Of a stretch of 64,000 nt of DNA, positions 28,453 through 39,300 are shown in pieces. The stretch comes from Leadbetterella sp964563435 (GTDB taxonomy: Bacteria; Bacteroidota; Bacteroidia; Cytophagales; Spirosomataceae), in contig CAZLXI010000023.1 in the NCBI GenBank assembly GCA_964563435.1, forward strand, positions 11,471 through 75,470. Direction: 5' to 3'. The notes beneath the pieces were generated by a model. The model ran no database searches and had not been told where the DNA came from. It was given only the letters and a program-made list of their open reading frames with translations. Position 1 is the stretch's first letter; every line of letters starts with the position of its first letter. A program made the translations under genes and the position numbers.

Positions 28453-30417
28453 CTACTCCCTCACTATCTCATACACAAACTCCGTACTATACCCATCCAG
28501 CTTACCTGTCACCTGCGTACCGTCTGAACTACGGTTCTGCACATAACTCTTACTCAAAAATGCTTCCAGCGGGTTAGCGTTGCCCCGTGTAGCTGCGCCC
28601 CGGCTTTCTACAGTTGACTGAAAGTTAATCGGACTTGAAGTGGCAAAACCTTTCAGGATCAGCTTCTCGTATGGCTCGAGGAAAGAATAAACACAAGACC
28701 GTATCAAGACCGTCTTTCCCGGTTCCACATATCTTTCCCGGTCGGTGGTCTCGCAGTTGGCACTGGGCATAAAAGGGCTGATTTCCCCCTTGCTGTTGAT
28801 TTCGATAATGCTAAAATACAGGGGCTGCTTACTTTTGTTGGTGACTTCTAAAAGCACATGGTCTTTCCCGGGCTTCACCACAAAAACTCCGCCCTCATTG
28901 ATATTCGAACCCTCCGCTTTAACCTCACCTACTTCTTCAAAATCAAGATCATATTTTACCGGAAGCAGGCGGAATGAAAACTCAAATTCATCATTTTTCA
29001 TACTCAGATTTTTGAGGTATTGTCCCTGGGCAAACTCGAATAACCTCCGGTTTAATTCCACCACCAGCTTTTCTCCGGAAAGATTATCGGCCTGGTGGAT
29101 CTCCTCTCTGCCTTTTGAGGTCAATAACTTATGGTTGTTTCCGTACTTTGCAACGATAATATCAGCCACTAAGGTGTCGGAGACCACTTCTCCGGAGCCG
29201 TTCTTAGCCAGATAGGCCCTCACACCCTCCTTAACAGAAGCCTCTACCGCCTTATCAAAATACACCTTTACAGCCATATCTCCATAGGAGGTCTGATCTG
29301 TAAACACCCAGTAATTCGCTTGATTTCTGTCTTTTAAGCTCCTGTCCAGTTTGATGAGTGACTCGTTAAATTTGGCATTAGTGACCACCCCTTTTGCCAG
29401 TATTTTATCTTCCGAAACCTCCACTGTACCTGCCGGAACGACAAACACCGTAGTTTTATTAAAAATACGGTGGATCTGCCCCGCGGGAATCTTTATGCTG
29501 TTCAACTCAGAATTCACACTTTCCACCCTGAAATAAGGTTGCTGTTTGACATAATCATTGTTAAAAAGCTTAAAGTCTACATCTCCTTCAACGGTGGGGG
29601 TTTGCTTCGGGCAAATAACATTCATATTAGCACTGATCCTGGCAAACAGCTGACGGTAGGTAAAATCTGAACCCAATTCGTTCAGGGCCCTGGAAAAAGA
29701 ATAGCTCAAAGAGCCTGTTCCATTATATTCATAATTCAGCTCATTGGCCGATGAGCCTGAAATCAAAACAAAGGGAGCTGCCTCTGCTTCCACTTTTACC
29801 CGCTCAAAAAGTCCGCTGCCTTTGGTTTTGTCTTTGGTGTGAGGTTTCCAGTCGGGGGGGATAAATGCCCCTTCTCCCCCCCGGGTGATCCCACCCCGGG
29901 TGGCGGTTCCGGAATGGCAGCTATCCATTAACAAGAGTAATTGTCCGTTTTTACCCAGTTTATTCCTGAATCGGGCCACCATATTTCCGATCTCATCGTC
30001 CCGGATATGATTTTGGCCCGTATAGTTATAGGAATACTTCACAAAGGCATCATAGGGTACAATAGCTTCATCAAGCCCGTCGATTTCATCTTCGTTATCA
30101 TCAAAAATCTGCTGGCCGTGGCCAGAATAATGAATCACTACCACGTCTCCTTCCGATACCTTATTTTTCAGGGCCTCAAGGGCATCCGTTATCCCCTTTT
30201 TAGTGGCTTGTTCGTTCAGGAGAACAGTGATGTTGGATTCGGCAAAACCCTGTGTTCCTAATGCTCCTTTAATCAGAGGCACATCGTTTGCCGAACTGAT
30301 CGGTTTCCAGCCTGTTTTACCAGGGTAATCGCCGATAGCAATAATTAAAGCGTACTTTTCTGCTTTCAAACTTATCGATAGTAAAAGCAAAAAGACCGAA
30401 AAGATCACTTTCTTCAT
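28453..30417 (-). CDS. Exported caspase-family protein (peptidase C14)
   Basis: A protein of 654 residues with a signal peptide (MKKVIFSVFLLLLSISLKA). The caspase domain (about 21-270) has the dyad His100 (HYSGHGQQ) and Cys167 (MDSCHSGT), with DDNEDEIDGLDE between them, typical of metacaspase-like proteins. The C-terminal 380 residues form a beta-rich region with a DUF4384-like segment (FSFRLLPVKY...VLLEVTNKSKQPLYFSI). It sits in an operon between the beta-rich protein upstream (2 nt gap) and the TPR-CHAT protease downstream (1 nt gap). It probably cleaves, or is activated with, its neighbours. Confidence 0.92.
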   Translation of the reverse strand: MKKVIFSVFLLLLSISLKAEKYALIIAIGDYPGKTGWKPISSANDVPLIKGALGTQGFAESNITVLLNEQATKKGITDALEALKNKVSEGDVVVIHYSGHGQQIFDDNEDEIDGLDEAIVPYDAFVKYSYNYTGQNHIRDDEIGNMVARFRNKLGKNGQLLLLMDSCHSGTATRGGITRGGEGAFIPPDWKPHTKDKTKGSGLFERVKVEAEAAPFVLISGSSANELNYEYNGTGSLSYSFSRALNELGSDFTYRQLFARISANMNVICPKQTPTVEGDVDFKLFNNDYVKQQPYFRVESVNSELNSIKIPAGQIHRIFNKTTVFVVPAGTVEVSEDKILAKGVVTNAKFNESLIKLDRSLKDRNQANYWVFTDQTSYGDMAVKVYFDKAVEASVKEGVRAYLAKNGSGEVVSDTLVADIIVAKYGNNHKLLTSKGREEIHQADNLSGEKLVVELNRRLFEFAQGQYLKNLSMKNDEFEFSFRLLPVKYDLDFEEVGEVKAEGSNINEGGVFVVKPGKDHVLLEVTNKSKQPLYFSIIEINSKGEISPFMPSANCETTDRERYVEPGKTVLIRSCVYSFLEPYEKLILKGFATSSPINFQSTVESRGAATRGNANPLEAFLSKSYVQNRSSDGTQVTGKLDGYSTEFVYEIVRE

Positions 30418-30419
30418 AA

Positions 30420-31829
30420 TTAATTAAATTTCATGATATTAAACGACACCGAGAAATAGACTCCCGGCTTATAAATGGTAGTAATAAAATTATCCAGGGA
30501 AGTTAAGCCGGTGGTTTTACCTATTTCTACTCCCCGGGTTAGTTTATTCACCGGAGCATACGCTACCCCGCCGGATATCACCACCCGGTTTTCATTGCCT
30601 AAGACGATCGAGGGCCCAAACAGGAAATTAACTCCTTTAATTTCTGATCTGAGGGGAATTGACACCCCGAAAGTTCCCCCCACATTAAAATTATTCCCTA
30701 AAATCGGGTAAAAGTTAAGCATGGTACCTAAACCGGGAACAAATTCATCATACTCCTCACCCCTCACCGTGCGATTATCGTCGATATAAAAATTCCGGGA
30801 GTTGGTCTTGTGCAAAGTAAAGGCCACTCCCGTGTTTATTTTAAAGCCTCCTGTCGAACTTAGCTTAATCTTCTTTGATGAATTGAGCACCGTACCTGAA
30901 GGTTCTCCCAGCAAGGAAGAAGGAGAAAACTTTAGCTCCAGGTCTGCCTGGTCCGAATCCAGTATATAATCGAAGTTTCTTTCAAAGACGGAACTTTCCA
31001 ACAGGTTGTACAGGGTTTTTATCTTTTGAAGGTTATCTACACTGATGGTGGCAGACTCATCCAGGCCGGCCAGCAGGTTTTTCAGGTCTCTCAGAATCAC
31101 TGCTTCCGATCCGTCACCCCGGGAGCCTGCCGTCAGGCTGTCGATTTCCATCGCCAACACACTGACTTCACTTGCAATAGCCTGCTTATCGGTAAGAAAT
31201 ATCCTTTCGAAGTTCGACGCATACAGGTAAAAATTTTCATAGGGAGAAGTCAGCCTGTGATCTTCGGGCAGGCTGGCAAGCTTTAACAGATTCTCTTTGA
31301 TCTTCTCCTTGCTTAAATTAGGGTTCGAGAGGTCGGCTTTCAATGCCTCCCGTATGGCGCTTACTTCGGTTGAAAGCTTATTAAAATCACTGATCCTGTT
31401 AGCGGCCCGGCTGCCTCTTGTGCCGGCCGTTCCGGAGGTTTTTGTACTGGTGTCTTTACTTGCCGTTCCGAAAATTTTACTCGTCGCTGAAAAATCCTCG
31501 ATATTTAAAGCCAGTTTTTTCCCTGCAAACGTACTTGTGCCTCCTAACAAATTTGCGAAATTAAAACCTTGTTCGTTCTTATGAGTGGGAATACCCTTCA
31601 GTGAGGGCTCCACATTTACGGCAAAGGGGTTAACATTTTTTACTTTTACCTGAATTGCCGAGTTTTTCTTAAACCTGGGCTTATCCAGGGTATCGACTAC
31701 CCGGTCAAACTTATCCAGTTTCAGATAGATGGTCCTGTCTTGCAAATAATCGGTTTCAACACGGTATTTGTTTTGGGCTAAAACCGATATGTTACTAATG
31801 ATCAGAATTAGGGCAAAGATATTTTTCAT
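30420..31829 (-). CDS. Exported beta-rich protein of unknown function, caspase-operon member
   Basis: A protein of 469 residues with a signal peptide (MKNIFALILIISNISVLAQ). The N-terminal domain has the sequence KNSAIQVKVKNVNPFAVNVE. A helical, coiled-coil-like middle follows (about 130-290). The C-terminal half looks like amphipathic beta strands ending in an aromatic residue (YFSVSFNIMKFN), as in outer-membrane barrels. I do not recognise a family. It is the first gene of a three-gene run (31829 to 24930) with the caspase and CHAT genes, separated by 2 nt and 1 nt, so it likely anchors or regulates these peptidases. Confidence 0.75.
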   Translation of the reverse strand: MKNIFALILIISNISVLAQNKYRVETDYLQDRTIYLKLDKFDRVVDTLDKPRFKKNSAIQVKVKNVNPFAVNVEPSLKGIPTHKNEQGFNFANLLGGTSTFAGKKLALNIEDFSATSKIFGTASKDTSTKTSGTAGTRGSRAANRISDFNKLSTEVSAIREALKADLSNPNLSKEKIKENLLKLASLPEDHRLTSPYENFYLYASNFERIFLTDKQAIASEVSVLAMEIDSLTAGSRGDGSEAVILRDLKNLLAGLDESATISVDNLQKIKTLYNLLESSVFERNFDYILDSDQADLELKFSPSSLLGEPSGTVLNSSKKIKLSSTGGFKINTGVAFTLHKTNSRNFYIDDNRTVRGEEYDEFVPGLGTMLNFYPILGNNFNVGGTFGVSIPLRSEIKGVNFLFGPSIVLGNENRVVISGGVAYAPVNKLTRGVEIGKTTGLTSLDNFITTIYKPGVYFSVSFNIMKFN

Positions 31830-32021
31830 CGTTAAAAGAATTACTTATATACAAAATGCTTCCCGGGTTAAATGACTAATTGCAATTGATATTAAACCCT
31901 TTAACCGCAAATCCGGCATGCGTAATCTGGTTGGAATTATTTGATAGGTAAAATATTGTTGTATATGCTGGTTTCATTTCTAGCGTCCGGGTTTATTACT
32001 TTGTCTTTTCTTACTATACTT

Positions 32022-33419
32022 CTATTTACATTCAGAACATTCATTGCATTTGGCATCTATTCTGCTATTGAGACCAGTTATCCCACTCCAATAATAAAAA
32101 TCTCCAGATGCATTCATAGTACCGACATTACTGAAGCCCCAACTGTCATGAATCCTTGGAGTGCATACTCTATGTATTTGCCCGTCCTCCCTGGAGATCA
32201 TCAGAGCTACAGTGACAAACTTGTCCGTGTTAAAAGCCTCTTTCTCTAATAATTTGCCATAGTGCGTCATATTAAGTTGATTGTCACTATCAAACTCAGC
32301 CAGGTACACACTTCCTGTATATCCTTTTCCTGCAATATATTCATAACCCAGCTCTATGTTCGGATAAGAGGAACTATACGGTCTCCATGTGTAATATGTC
32401 TTCCCATCAATTTCTTTATTGCTAAAAAAAGTACAAGTGCCTGCTGACATCTCAAACAAAATACCATGAATATAGATAAAGTGCATATAACCTGTACAAC
32501 CCATCGAAAAAGACCCAACCGAACCTATTCCCCCCGGATTCACCGAAATATTCCCCGGATTCACCCCCGCGCCGTTCTGCAAACTGGCCACATTGATCTC
32601 CTCTTCCTGTACATCTTTACCGTTGGCCGCATGCAGGGCAAACTTTTTCTTTCCCGCACTAAGCGTCTTCGGAACATCAATAATGATTTCTTCATCCGTA
32701 TATTTCCTGAAATCTTCCTTCTCCACCCACTCACCCGAAAAACCTACACTGAATGCCCATTTCAGGTTTTTTCCCTGGATAATCAACGGCATTCCCGGAT
32801 ACGGCTCATTGGGTATCCGTTTTGTTACCTTAGGCCCGGGTATTAATTCCAGGTCGACCGCATTGGAATTCCCGCCTTTACCTTCCAGGTGAATTTTCCA
32901 CCAGGTTTTATCTTTGTGTGCCGTTTCAGGAACAGCTACTACTACAGAAGTTTCGCTCACCGATTTAGGCTTAACGATGTTCCCGTGAAAATTTACACCC
33001 GTAACCCCCTGCATATTGCGACCTGTGAATGTAAAGTCATAACCGCTCAATACCACGAAATTATTCCCTTCAATGACCGCCGGCAGGGGCACCTTGACCG
33101 CTACATTCATACTATTTGACCGGCCGGCGGAATTCTCCACACTTACCGCATAAGACCCCTCCGGTAAAACAGGGACGATTACCCGGACTTCAATCGCCGA
33201 TTTACTTTCAGGGTTTACCGAAACCGTATTAAAGTATACCTTGTTTACATTCGACAGGTTTACACCTGTCAGCGTCAGCACATCACCCACCTCTATCTGA
33301 CCCGGCGTAGCCTGTGCCAGTGCCGGTACTACCGGCTCCGGTTTCGAAGGAGTTTCCGGTTTTTTACAGGAAATGACTGTCAACAGAAGGAAGAGAGAGC
33401 CTTTTATAATATTTCTCAT
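32022..33419 (-). CDS. Lipoprotein with IPT/TIG domains
   Basis: A protein of 465 residues. The lipoprotein signal ends in TVISC (lipobox Cys). Three IPT/TIG immunoglobulin-like repeats (about 30-275) show the pattern VGDVLTLTGVNL and GYDFTFTGRNM. The last 180 residues form an unrecognised, cysteine-bearing domain ending CNECSECK. It is probably an outer-membrane lipoprotein facing the periplasm or surface. It lies 13 bp downstream of the beta-barrel gene and 192 bp upstream of the next operon. The C-terminal cysteine knot is odd and may bind metal or form disulphides. Confidence 0.8.
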   Translation of the reverse strand: MRNIIKGSLFLLLTVISCKKPETPSKPEPVVPALAQATPGQIEVGDVLTLTGVNLSNVNKVYFNTVSVNPESKSAIEVRVIVPVLPEGSYAVSVENSAGRSNSMNVAVKVPLPAVIEGNNFVVLSGYDFTFTGRNMQGVTGVNFHGNIVKPKSVSETSVVVAVPETAHKDKTWWKIHLEGKGGNSNAVDLELIPGPKVTKRIPNEPYPGMPLIIQGKNLKWAFSVGFSGEWVEKEDFRKYTDEEIIIDVPKTLSAGKKKFALHAANGKDVQEEEINVASLQNGAGVNPGNISVNPGGIGSVGSFSMGCTGYMHFIYIHGILFEMSAGTCTFFSNKEIDGKTYYTWRPYSSSYPNIELGYEYIAGKGYTGSVYLAEFDSDNQLNMTHYGKLLEKEAFNTDKFVTVALMISREDGQIHRVCTPRIHDSWGFSNVGTMNASGDFYYWSGITGLNSRIDAKCNECSECK

Positions 33420-33432
33420 AGTAGTAAAACGT

Positions 33433-34317
33433 CTAAATTATAAATCTCAGCCCCAGGTTTAACCCTGAAAAACGATCTATGTTCTTACCATAAAGATATT
33501 GGGTCCAGAAAACATTGAAGCCTACCCGGGTAGACAGCTGATACTGCCCGCCCAAACCGCCCTGCACTACATAAACCGGCATATTCTCACCTTTCATAAA
33601 AAGAGGTGTAAAGTTAGCCAGTCCAAAAACCTGGAGATTCGGTTTCAGTAAGTACGAAACAATTGCCGAGTAGGGGGCCAGAAAAGTGGCGCTGACATTT
33701 TCCCTGGCAAAAGCATACCGCAGGTCTAACTGGTTAAACAGGTACCATTTTCTACCCAGCCTATTAATATAGACCAATTGGCTACCCAGCCTGTTCTGAA
33801 GGCCTATACCGGTATTCACAGGCGTTTCAAAAACATGCTGAACCAGGAAATTCCGGTTTCTCGCTACCGGGAGGTATCGTACGCGAAAGCCGATGTGACT
33901 AAAATACTTGTCCGAGGCAAAAGAGGGCTCGTTTCCGAACACTTTAAAAGGTGAACTTTCGGTATCAATATCCAATCGGTAACTCTGGTGACTAACCTCT
34001 ACGCCTATATTAAAATTCCCTTTTTTTGAAACCCCGTAATTGACCTGCACCAATTCATTAAAAATACTCGTTTTGATATTATTTTCAACAAGTTCTGACC
34101 GATCGTTAAATTTTTGGGTTCCAAAAAGCAAATTGCTGAAAGAATTCACTTCTATAAACCCTTTGGGCAGGACGGATACAGAAACTGCAGGAAGAAGAAA
34201 AGGATCGTAAAAGGCGGAATCAAGCTTTGCTTTTCTATTGACCTGGCCCGGTGAATCCGGGGAGTAAAACAGCATGTAAAAAGTTAAAATCTGCAGCCGG
34301 TAAAAGAAGGCTTTCAT
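33433..34317 (-). CDS. Outer-membrane beta-barrel-like protein
   Basis: A protein of 294 residues with an N-terminal hydrophobic export signal. Repeated amphipathic strands alternate with polar turns (SVSVLPKGFIEVNSF, GNFNIGVEVSHQSY, GLNLGLRFII). It ends in a hydrophobic strand, as outer-membrane barrels do. No named family is recognised. It is the first gene of a pair with the TIG lipoprotein and lies within the caspase cluster, so it may form the pore or surface anchor of that system. Confidence 0.7.
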   Translation of the reverse strand: MKAFFYRLQILTFYMLFYSPDSPGQVNRKAKLDSAFYDPFLLPAVSVSVLPKGFIEVNSFSNLLFGTQKFNDRSELVENNIKTSIFNELVQVNYGVSKKGNFNIGVEVSHQSYRLDIDTESSPFKVFGNEPSFASDKYFSHIGFRVRYLPVARNRNFLVQHVFETPVNTGIGLQNRLGSQLVYINRLGRKWYLFNQLDLRYAFARENVSATFLAPYSAIVSYLLKPNLQVFGLANFTPLFMKGENMPVYVVQGGLGGQYQLSTRVGFNVFWTQYLYGKNIDRFSGLNLGLRFII

Positions 34318-34451
34318 AGTAATTTAGGTACAGGGTTAGTGCAATAACTGCTGATTATGATTACGTCATTGATAATCAACAATTAAAATCACACCAAATA
34401 TAATAAACTCCCGAAAATTATCAAGAAGGCAGGGAAATTATTTTTATGTAC

Positions 34452-35333
34452 TTATTTGGCCACAAACAAAAAATCACTATTGGATTCATTCCCGGAGAAA
34501 TCTCCCATTTTTACGGTATGCATCTGTCTGTCGAGATGAGACTTCAGTGCCAATATAGTTAATAGTTTATACTCACTTTGAGAAGCTTCCAACAGCTTTT
34601 GAATGAATGCCTTTGCAAAGGGGGAATGCTGTCCTTTTGCCCCGTCAGATACCACCTCGTTTCCACCGGAGCTCAGATAAAGCCGGGTTTTGGGTTTCAG
34701 CTTCTCATAGATCTGGGCATTAAACGAAGAGGCCGTATTAACGGAAACAGCTCCCCGGCTGAATTCATCTCCACGGCCTAAATTACCCTCCTGGTGCGCG
34801 AAATAGCTATCGAAAGTGCCGCCGTAACATACATCCAGGGTAAGCAGGATATGCGGACAATTGATCTTACTTAATGCATCCTGCAGATAAGCAAAAGAAA
34901 CGTGATTGGTATACGTTTCATCCGCAAATTTCGAATCTTTAAATATGACGTATCCCTGCTTAAGGAGCGGGTCAAAATCTCCGTGTCCGGCAAAGTAAAC
35001 CATCAGTTGGTCATACTTCTCATATTTTTTTGCAGCATACTCGCGTAGCTTTCTGACAAAATCTTCTTTACGTACATTGGCTAATATCTCTGTTCGAAAC
35101 CCGAAGCCATCTTCAAGTAATTTTGAGATTGCCTGAGCGTCCAGCATAGGATTATTCAAAGTAGTATATCGCTTGTCATCGTAGGTATCATTGGCAATAA
35201 TTAATGCATAATTCGACTTTACCAGTGAACTGCTCACATCAATTTTAAATGGGCCGCCCGAACCTTCAAGCACCTGGGCAAAAGAAGCTTTTACAAGCAA
35301 TAAAAAAAAACAAAGAATCGATCCCGGCCTCAT
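34452..35333 (-). CDS. Small exported caspase-family protein (peptidase C14)
   Basis: A protein of 293 residues with a signal peptide (MRPGSILCFFLLLVKASFAQ). One caspase domain fills the rest, with His117 (YFAGHGDFD) and Cys169 (LDVCYGGTFD). No pro-domain or accessory domain is attached. It starts about 100 bp from the divergent gene at 35433 and is followed by the barrel gene 135 bp further on. With only the catalytic domain, it could be the processing or executioner member of the cluster, but this is inference. Confidence 0.9.
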   Translation of the reverse strand: MRPGSILCFFLLLVKASFAQVLEGSGGPFKIDVSSSLVKSNYALIIANDTYDDKRYTTLNNPMLDAQAISKLLEDGFGFRTEILANVRKEDFVRKLREYAAKKYEKYDQLMVYFAGHGDFDPLLKQGYVIFKDSKFADETYTNHVSFAYLQDALSKINCPHILLTLDVCYGGTFDSYFAHQEGNLGRGDEFSRGAVSVNTASSFNAQIYEKLKPKTRLYLSSGGNEVVSDGAKGQHSPFAKAFIQKLLEASQSEYKLLTILALKSHLDRQMHTVKMGDFSGNESNSDFLFVAK

Positions 35334-35432
35334 ATTTTATGAATTTTCAAAAAAATGATATAAAACTATCAAAAATAATCATTTTAGAAAATTAAATTTG
35401 AGGTAATTACCCAAAACATACATCTCATTCGT

Positions 35433-36323
35433 ATGCCCATAATCCTGATTACAAAACTGACCCGGATCATTTTAGCTTTACTGCTCGTTTCTTTCTTTCC
35501 AGCGGTGTATTCACAAAAGATCGAGAATATAAAGGCCGACCAGTTTCAAAGTGAGATGTTTATCACTTATGATATCCTCAATGCACTTCCCAGCCAGGTG
35601 TATTTTGTAAAAGTGGAATGTATTATTGATGGTCAGGCCTATCCAGTAGCCAGTGCATCGGGCAATGGAATAGGCCGGGTGAGCGCTGGGCCTTCGAGAC
35701 AGATCATCTGGGAATTGAACAAAGATCTGAAAGCCACAAAGAGTGATCAGATCTACTTTAAAATAAATGCAACCCCTATCTCTGAAAGCGAGCGGAATAC
35801 TCCTGTCGAAAGTCAGCCCAGAGGCATGTCGCTATCCGACAGAAAATTCCAGTTTTTAAGCTCCTTCACCTCCTCCGTAGATAACTATCTTGAACAGGTC
35901 TTTAACCTCGTTACCACGCTGGAAACATTCGGAGAACGGGCCTTTGAAAGCAGGAGTGATTATCAAAGGCTTCAGAACCAGGTGGAAAAGCTGAACAACG
36001 CCTATGAAGAAATCCACCCCGCCAAAGAAGGCTTTAAACAAAATATCCGAAGTTATTGGGGCAATGAAGCTACGAACTGCAGCGCTGAGACTTTCCTGAA
36101 CAGGATACTGGATAACCTCCACAGGTCACAGATACTGACTCTCAATAAATTGGTCAAAGATATCAATGACATCATCTCCAATCCTAAACTAAAAGGTTCC
36201 GAGCGGGCAAAGGTCATTCAAAAAATCACCATGGAAATAGGCATCAGGACCCCCATGTTAAAATCTGAGGTAGACATAGCCAAAGGGGATGCTAAAGCGC
36301 TCTACCAATCTTTGAAAGATTAG
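35433..36323 (+). CDS. Exported protein of unknown function within caspase cluster
   Basis: A protein of 296 residues with a signal peptide ending near FPAVYSQ. The first 100 residues form a beta sandwich of the type QMFITYDIL...YFVKVECIIDGQAYPV...GPSRQIIWELNKDL, common in Bacteroidota proteins beside C14 peptidases and formylglycine-type enzymes. The remaining 180 residues are helical. It is the only plus-strand gene between the small caspase and the large WD-like caspase. No family name can be given. Confidence 0.7.
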   Translation: MPIILITKLTRIILALLLVSFFPAVYSQKIENIKADQFQSEMFITYDILNALPSQVYFVKVECIIDGQAYPVASASGNGIGRVSAGPSRQIIWELNKDLKATKSDQIYFKINATPISESERNTPVESQPRGMSLSDRKFQFLSSFTSSVDNYLEQVFNLVTTLETFGERAFESRSDYQRLQNQVEKLNNAYEEIHPAKEGFKQNIRSYWGNEATNCSAETFLNRILDNLHRSQILTLNKLVKDINDIISNPKLKGSERAKVIQKITMEIGIRTPMLKSEVDIAKGDAKALYQSLKD

Positions 36324-36356
36324 TCCGGTCTTGCATAAATTTTATCAAATTAAATA

Positions 36357-39300
36357 TTACCATACCCTGAAATCCGATTCATGATTATATTGTCTTGAAG
36401 TGGGTTGTTGTTTACCGTTAGTCAGCGTTTGTACCTGTCGGCTGACATATCTTTGCAGTTCACTGATCGTAATCACCCCATCACTATTTTCATCCGCTTT
36501 TAAATCGGCGAGTCCTCTTAAAACAGAATAGGTAAACACCCCGTTTTTCCATTCTTCACTTTCGAAGGCATATTCTTCGCCGCCTGCCGCTGAAATAATG
36601 GTCGTTCCGTTACCTGTCTGAAAATCCGAAAAGATCTGCTGCATTACTTTGAAGCTGTTTTGCAAACCTATTTTGGCCTGCTTTCCCTGCCCTATAGAAC
36701 CCCTCGGCTTGGCCGTTACGTTTCCGGGAAGGTTTCCTTCTTCAGAATTATCGCTTTTCCCCTCTCTGTCTGTTTCTCCTGAATGACAGGCATCAATCAA
36801 TAACAGTTTATTACGGGTGGGTAAACTATCTAATAATTTCTCAATATCATCATATGAGATACTTTTATCAGTGGGATTGCTGAAGTCTGTTTCCGGAGTA
36901 GCGAAATAAAAGTTTTGTTTTGCATCCAGGATACCATGCCCGCTTAATGATATGATCACTTTATCGTTTGCTTTAACATTTGAGAGCAGGCCCTTTATGT
37001 TATTTATAGTCTGACGATTAACCTTTTCATTTGTAAAAGTATATGTTTTTAAAGTGTTTGTAAACCTCCTTTTAAATGCAGAATCCATATCATTGATGTC
37101 TTTAACGGTATATTTTAAATTGTATGTACTATCGTTATAATTACCAACCCCCAATCCTACATAATAAACGGTCTCTTTCTCTTCCTCCCCCTCATAAAAT
37201 ATGGAGTAGCTTATTTTAGGAGACGCCAGGCCCGCTTCATCCACACAATATATACTGATATTATTCAGCCCTGATGTAAGTACAATGTCTATGGAATGGG
37301 TTACTGTTTTCTTGCCTGTTCCCGCTACTTCTTTCTTTAAGACATTGGTTCCGTTCACAAACACGTACAGCATCTTAATTATCTCATGCTCTGAAGTTGC
37401 TTCCAAAACAATATTAACACTCGCTTTCTTTTCAAAATGGCTTAGCTCCTTCTCATTCGTAATTCTGCAAACCGGAAGTAGCTCTACAGAACCCGGGTGT
37501 GAACGGGTTACATTTGCTTTATTCAGCCGCTTCTCCCAGGCCAGGCGCAAAGTTGCAGACAGGGTTGAATCGCCCGAACCTAATCGTCGTACTAGAATAT
37601 CGGGGCGGTTTCGCCACCAGTCATAGGTACTTACGTCAAGGTTCTGACCCTTCTCAAGAAACCTGATTTTTTTGACCACTTCTAATGTCCCCGTATAGTA
37701 ATGATCCGGAGTAACCGTCAAAAAATCATTTATTCCGGCACCATAAAAACCGATCACCTTTTCACCTGTTCTGGTGTTATAAATCCAAATTTGAGGCGAA
37801 CCTTTTACAACCATCGCAAAGAAGTTATTATCTTTTGTAAAAGTTGTAAGTACGGGTTTAAAATCAATTCTTTGGCTTTGATCTGCTTCTTCCATCAAAA
37901 TAAATGCCTTGTCAAATGACCTTTGAGTAATCATCGATCCATAAGGTGTTTTAACCGTATCATATACCGTTACTATTCCTGATAAACTATTATCGATCAC
38001 TCCGAAACCATATTTTCCCTCGGAAGTGGAATTCCACCCGGCATAAAAAGTTTCTTCGTCATTTATAACTGCATGTACATTATTTTTCAGTTCGGTAACT
38101 TCTCCGTTACGGATATTAAATCTTTTGTAAATATTTCCTGAAATATCAGGAGGGTCCGGGAAAGTTTCACTCCAGTAGAAATGGTCTTTATTCTTCATAA
38201 GTGGTTCAAAAACAGAAAAAGGAATTTTGTATTTTTTCACCCGGCTATTATGAACCAGGTTCAAAATATACTGATCTTTCGTGTCTTTAAAATAATACGC
38301 CATCATCTCCCCCTGAGAATTTTTGATCATCTCAAGTGAAAAGGGGCTCACCGTTTTATCTGTCAGTTTTTCAAACTTCCTCTTTTTAATATTGATTTTC
38401 CAAATATCTTCTGACTTTTCTACAGAGTACAGGTTATTCTCAGCGTCTAACGCTAAATTTTCAAAATTTAAAACCTGGTAGTCCTCTTGTATATCCATCG
38501 TATCTCCGGAAATCAACGCCCACGAATTAGTATTCCATTTTTGGATAAGTAATGAACTTTTAGGGGGTACATATTCGTTGATGGTTACGCCAGAGCTTGA
38601 TATTTGACGTGAAATCAAGGTTAGTACGGATTGATCAGGTGATAAAAATGTCTCAAATAACTGACCTGTGTTTTTTGAATCAGGGATCTTGATACTCCTG
38701 GTGGCTCTTCCGGTCTTTAAATCTATTACCCGCCATGATAAATCATCATATTGTACAGTGATTTCACCGGGGTTATCAGACCTTAAAATCTTAGGTTCTA
38801 ATACATCATTTTTGCTCGTCAGAGATACCTGGTGTATTTGTCCCTGGTTTTTATTCATATCCAGATCAATTTTTTGTACCTGATAAGCATACTCTTCATC
38901 ATCCGATTTAGTAAGAATCAATACATACAGAATATTCTGAATTTTGTCAAGATATTTGCCAACTACATCTCCATCAAAAGTCAGTGTGTTTACAGGAGCA
39001 TCCAAACGGTCATAATCTATTACCTCTATGGCATTCGCATGTATCTTGTCCCACCTGCCTATTCTCTTTTCATGGATCAGAATACTTCGTTCATCTGAAA
39101 GCGAACCGCCTAAAGATAATTCCCCGTATGTCTTAACTTTTTCCTGTACTTCCGTATCAAAAACAACATTTTCATGAGGGCTTTCCAACAAAACCAAATT
39201 ATTATTCAGAGGAATTACCGTATTAAAGTATATCCCGAACTTTCCCCGGGCTTTTTGATTTTTGAGGTCGTACCATTGGATCTCTCCTCCAAAAAGATCA

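Noticed and set aside
31941..32249. 102-codon plus-strand frame with hydrophobic start
   Set aside because: It overlaps the C-terminus of the TIG lipoprotein gene on the other strand and resembles no protein.
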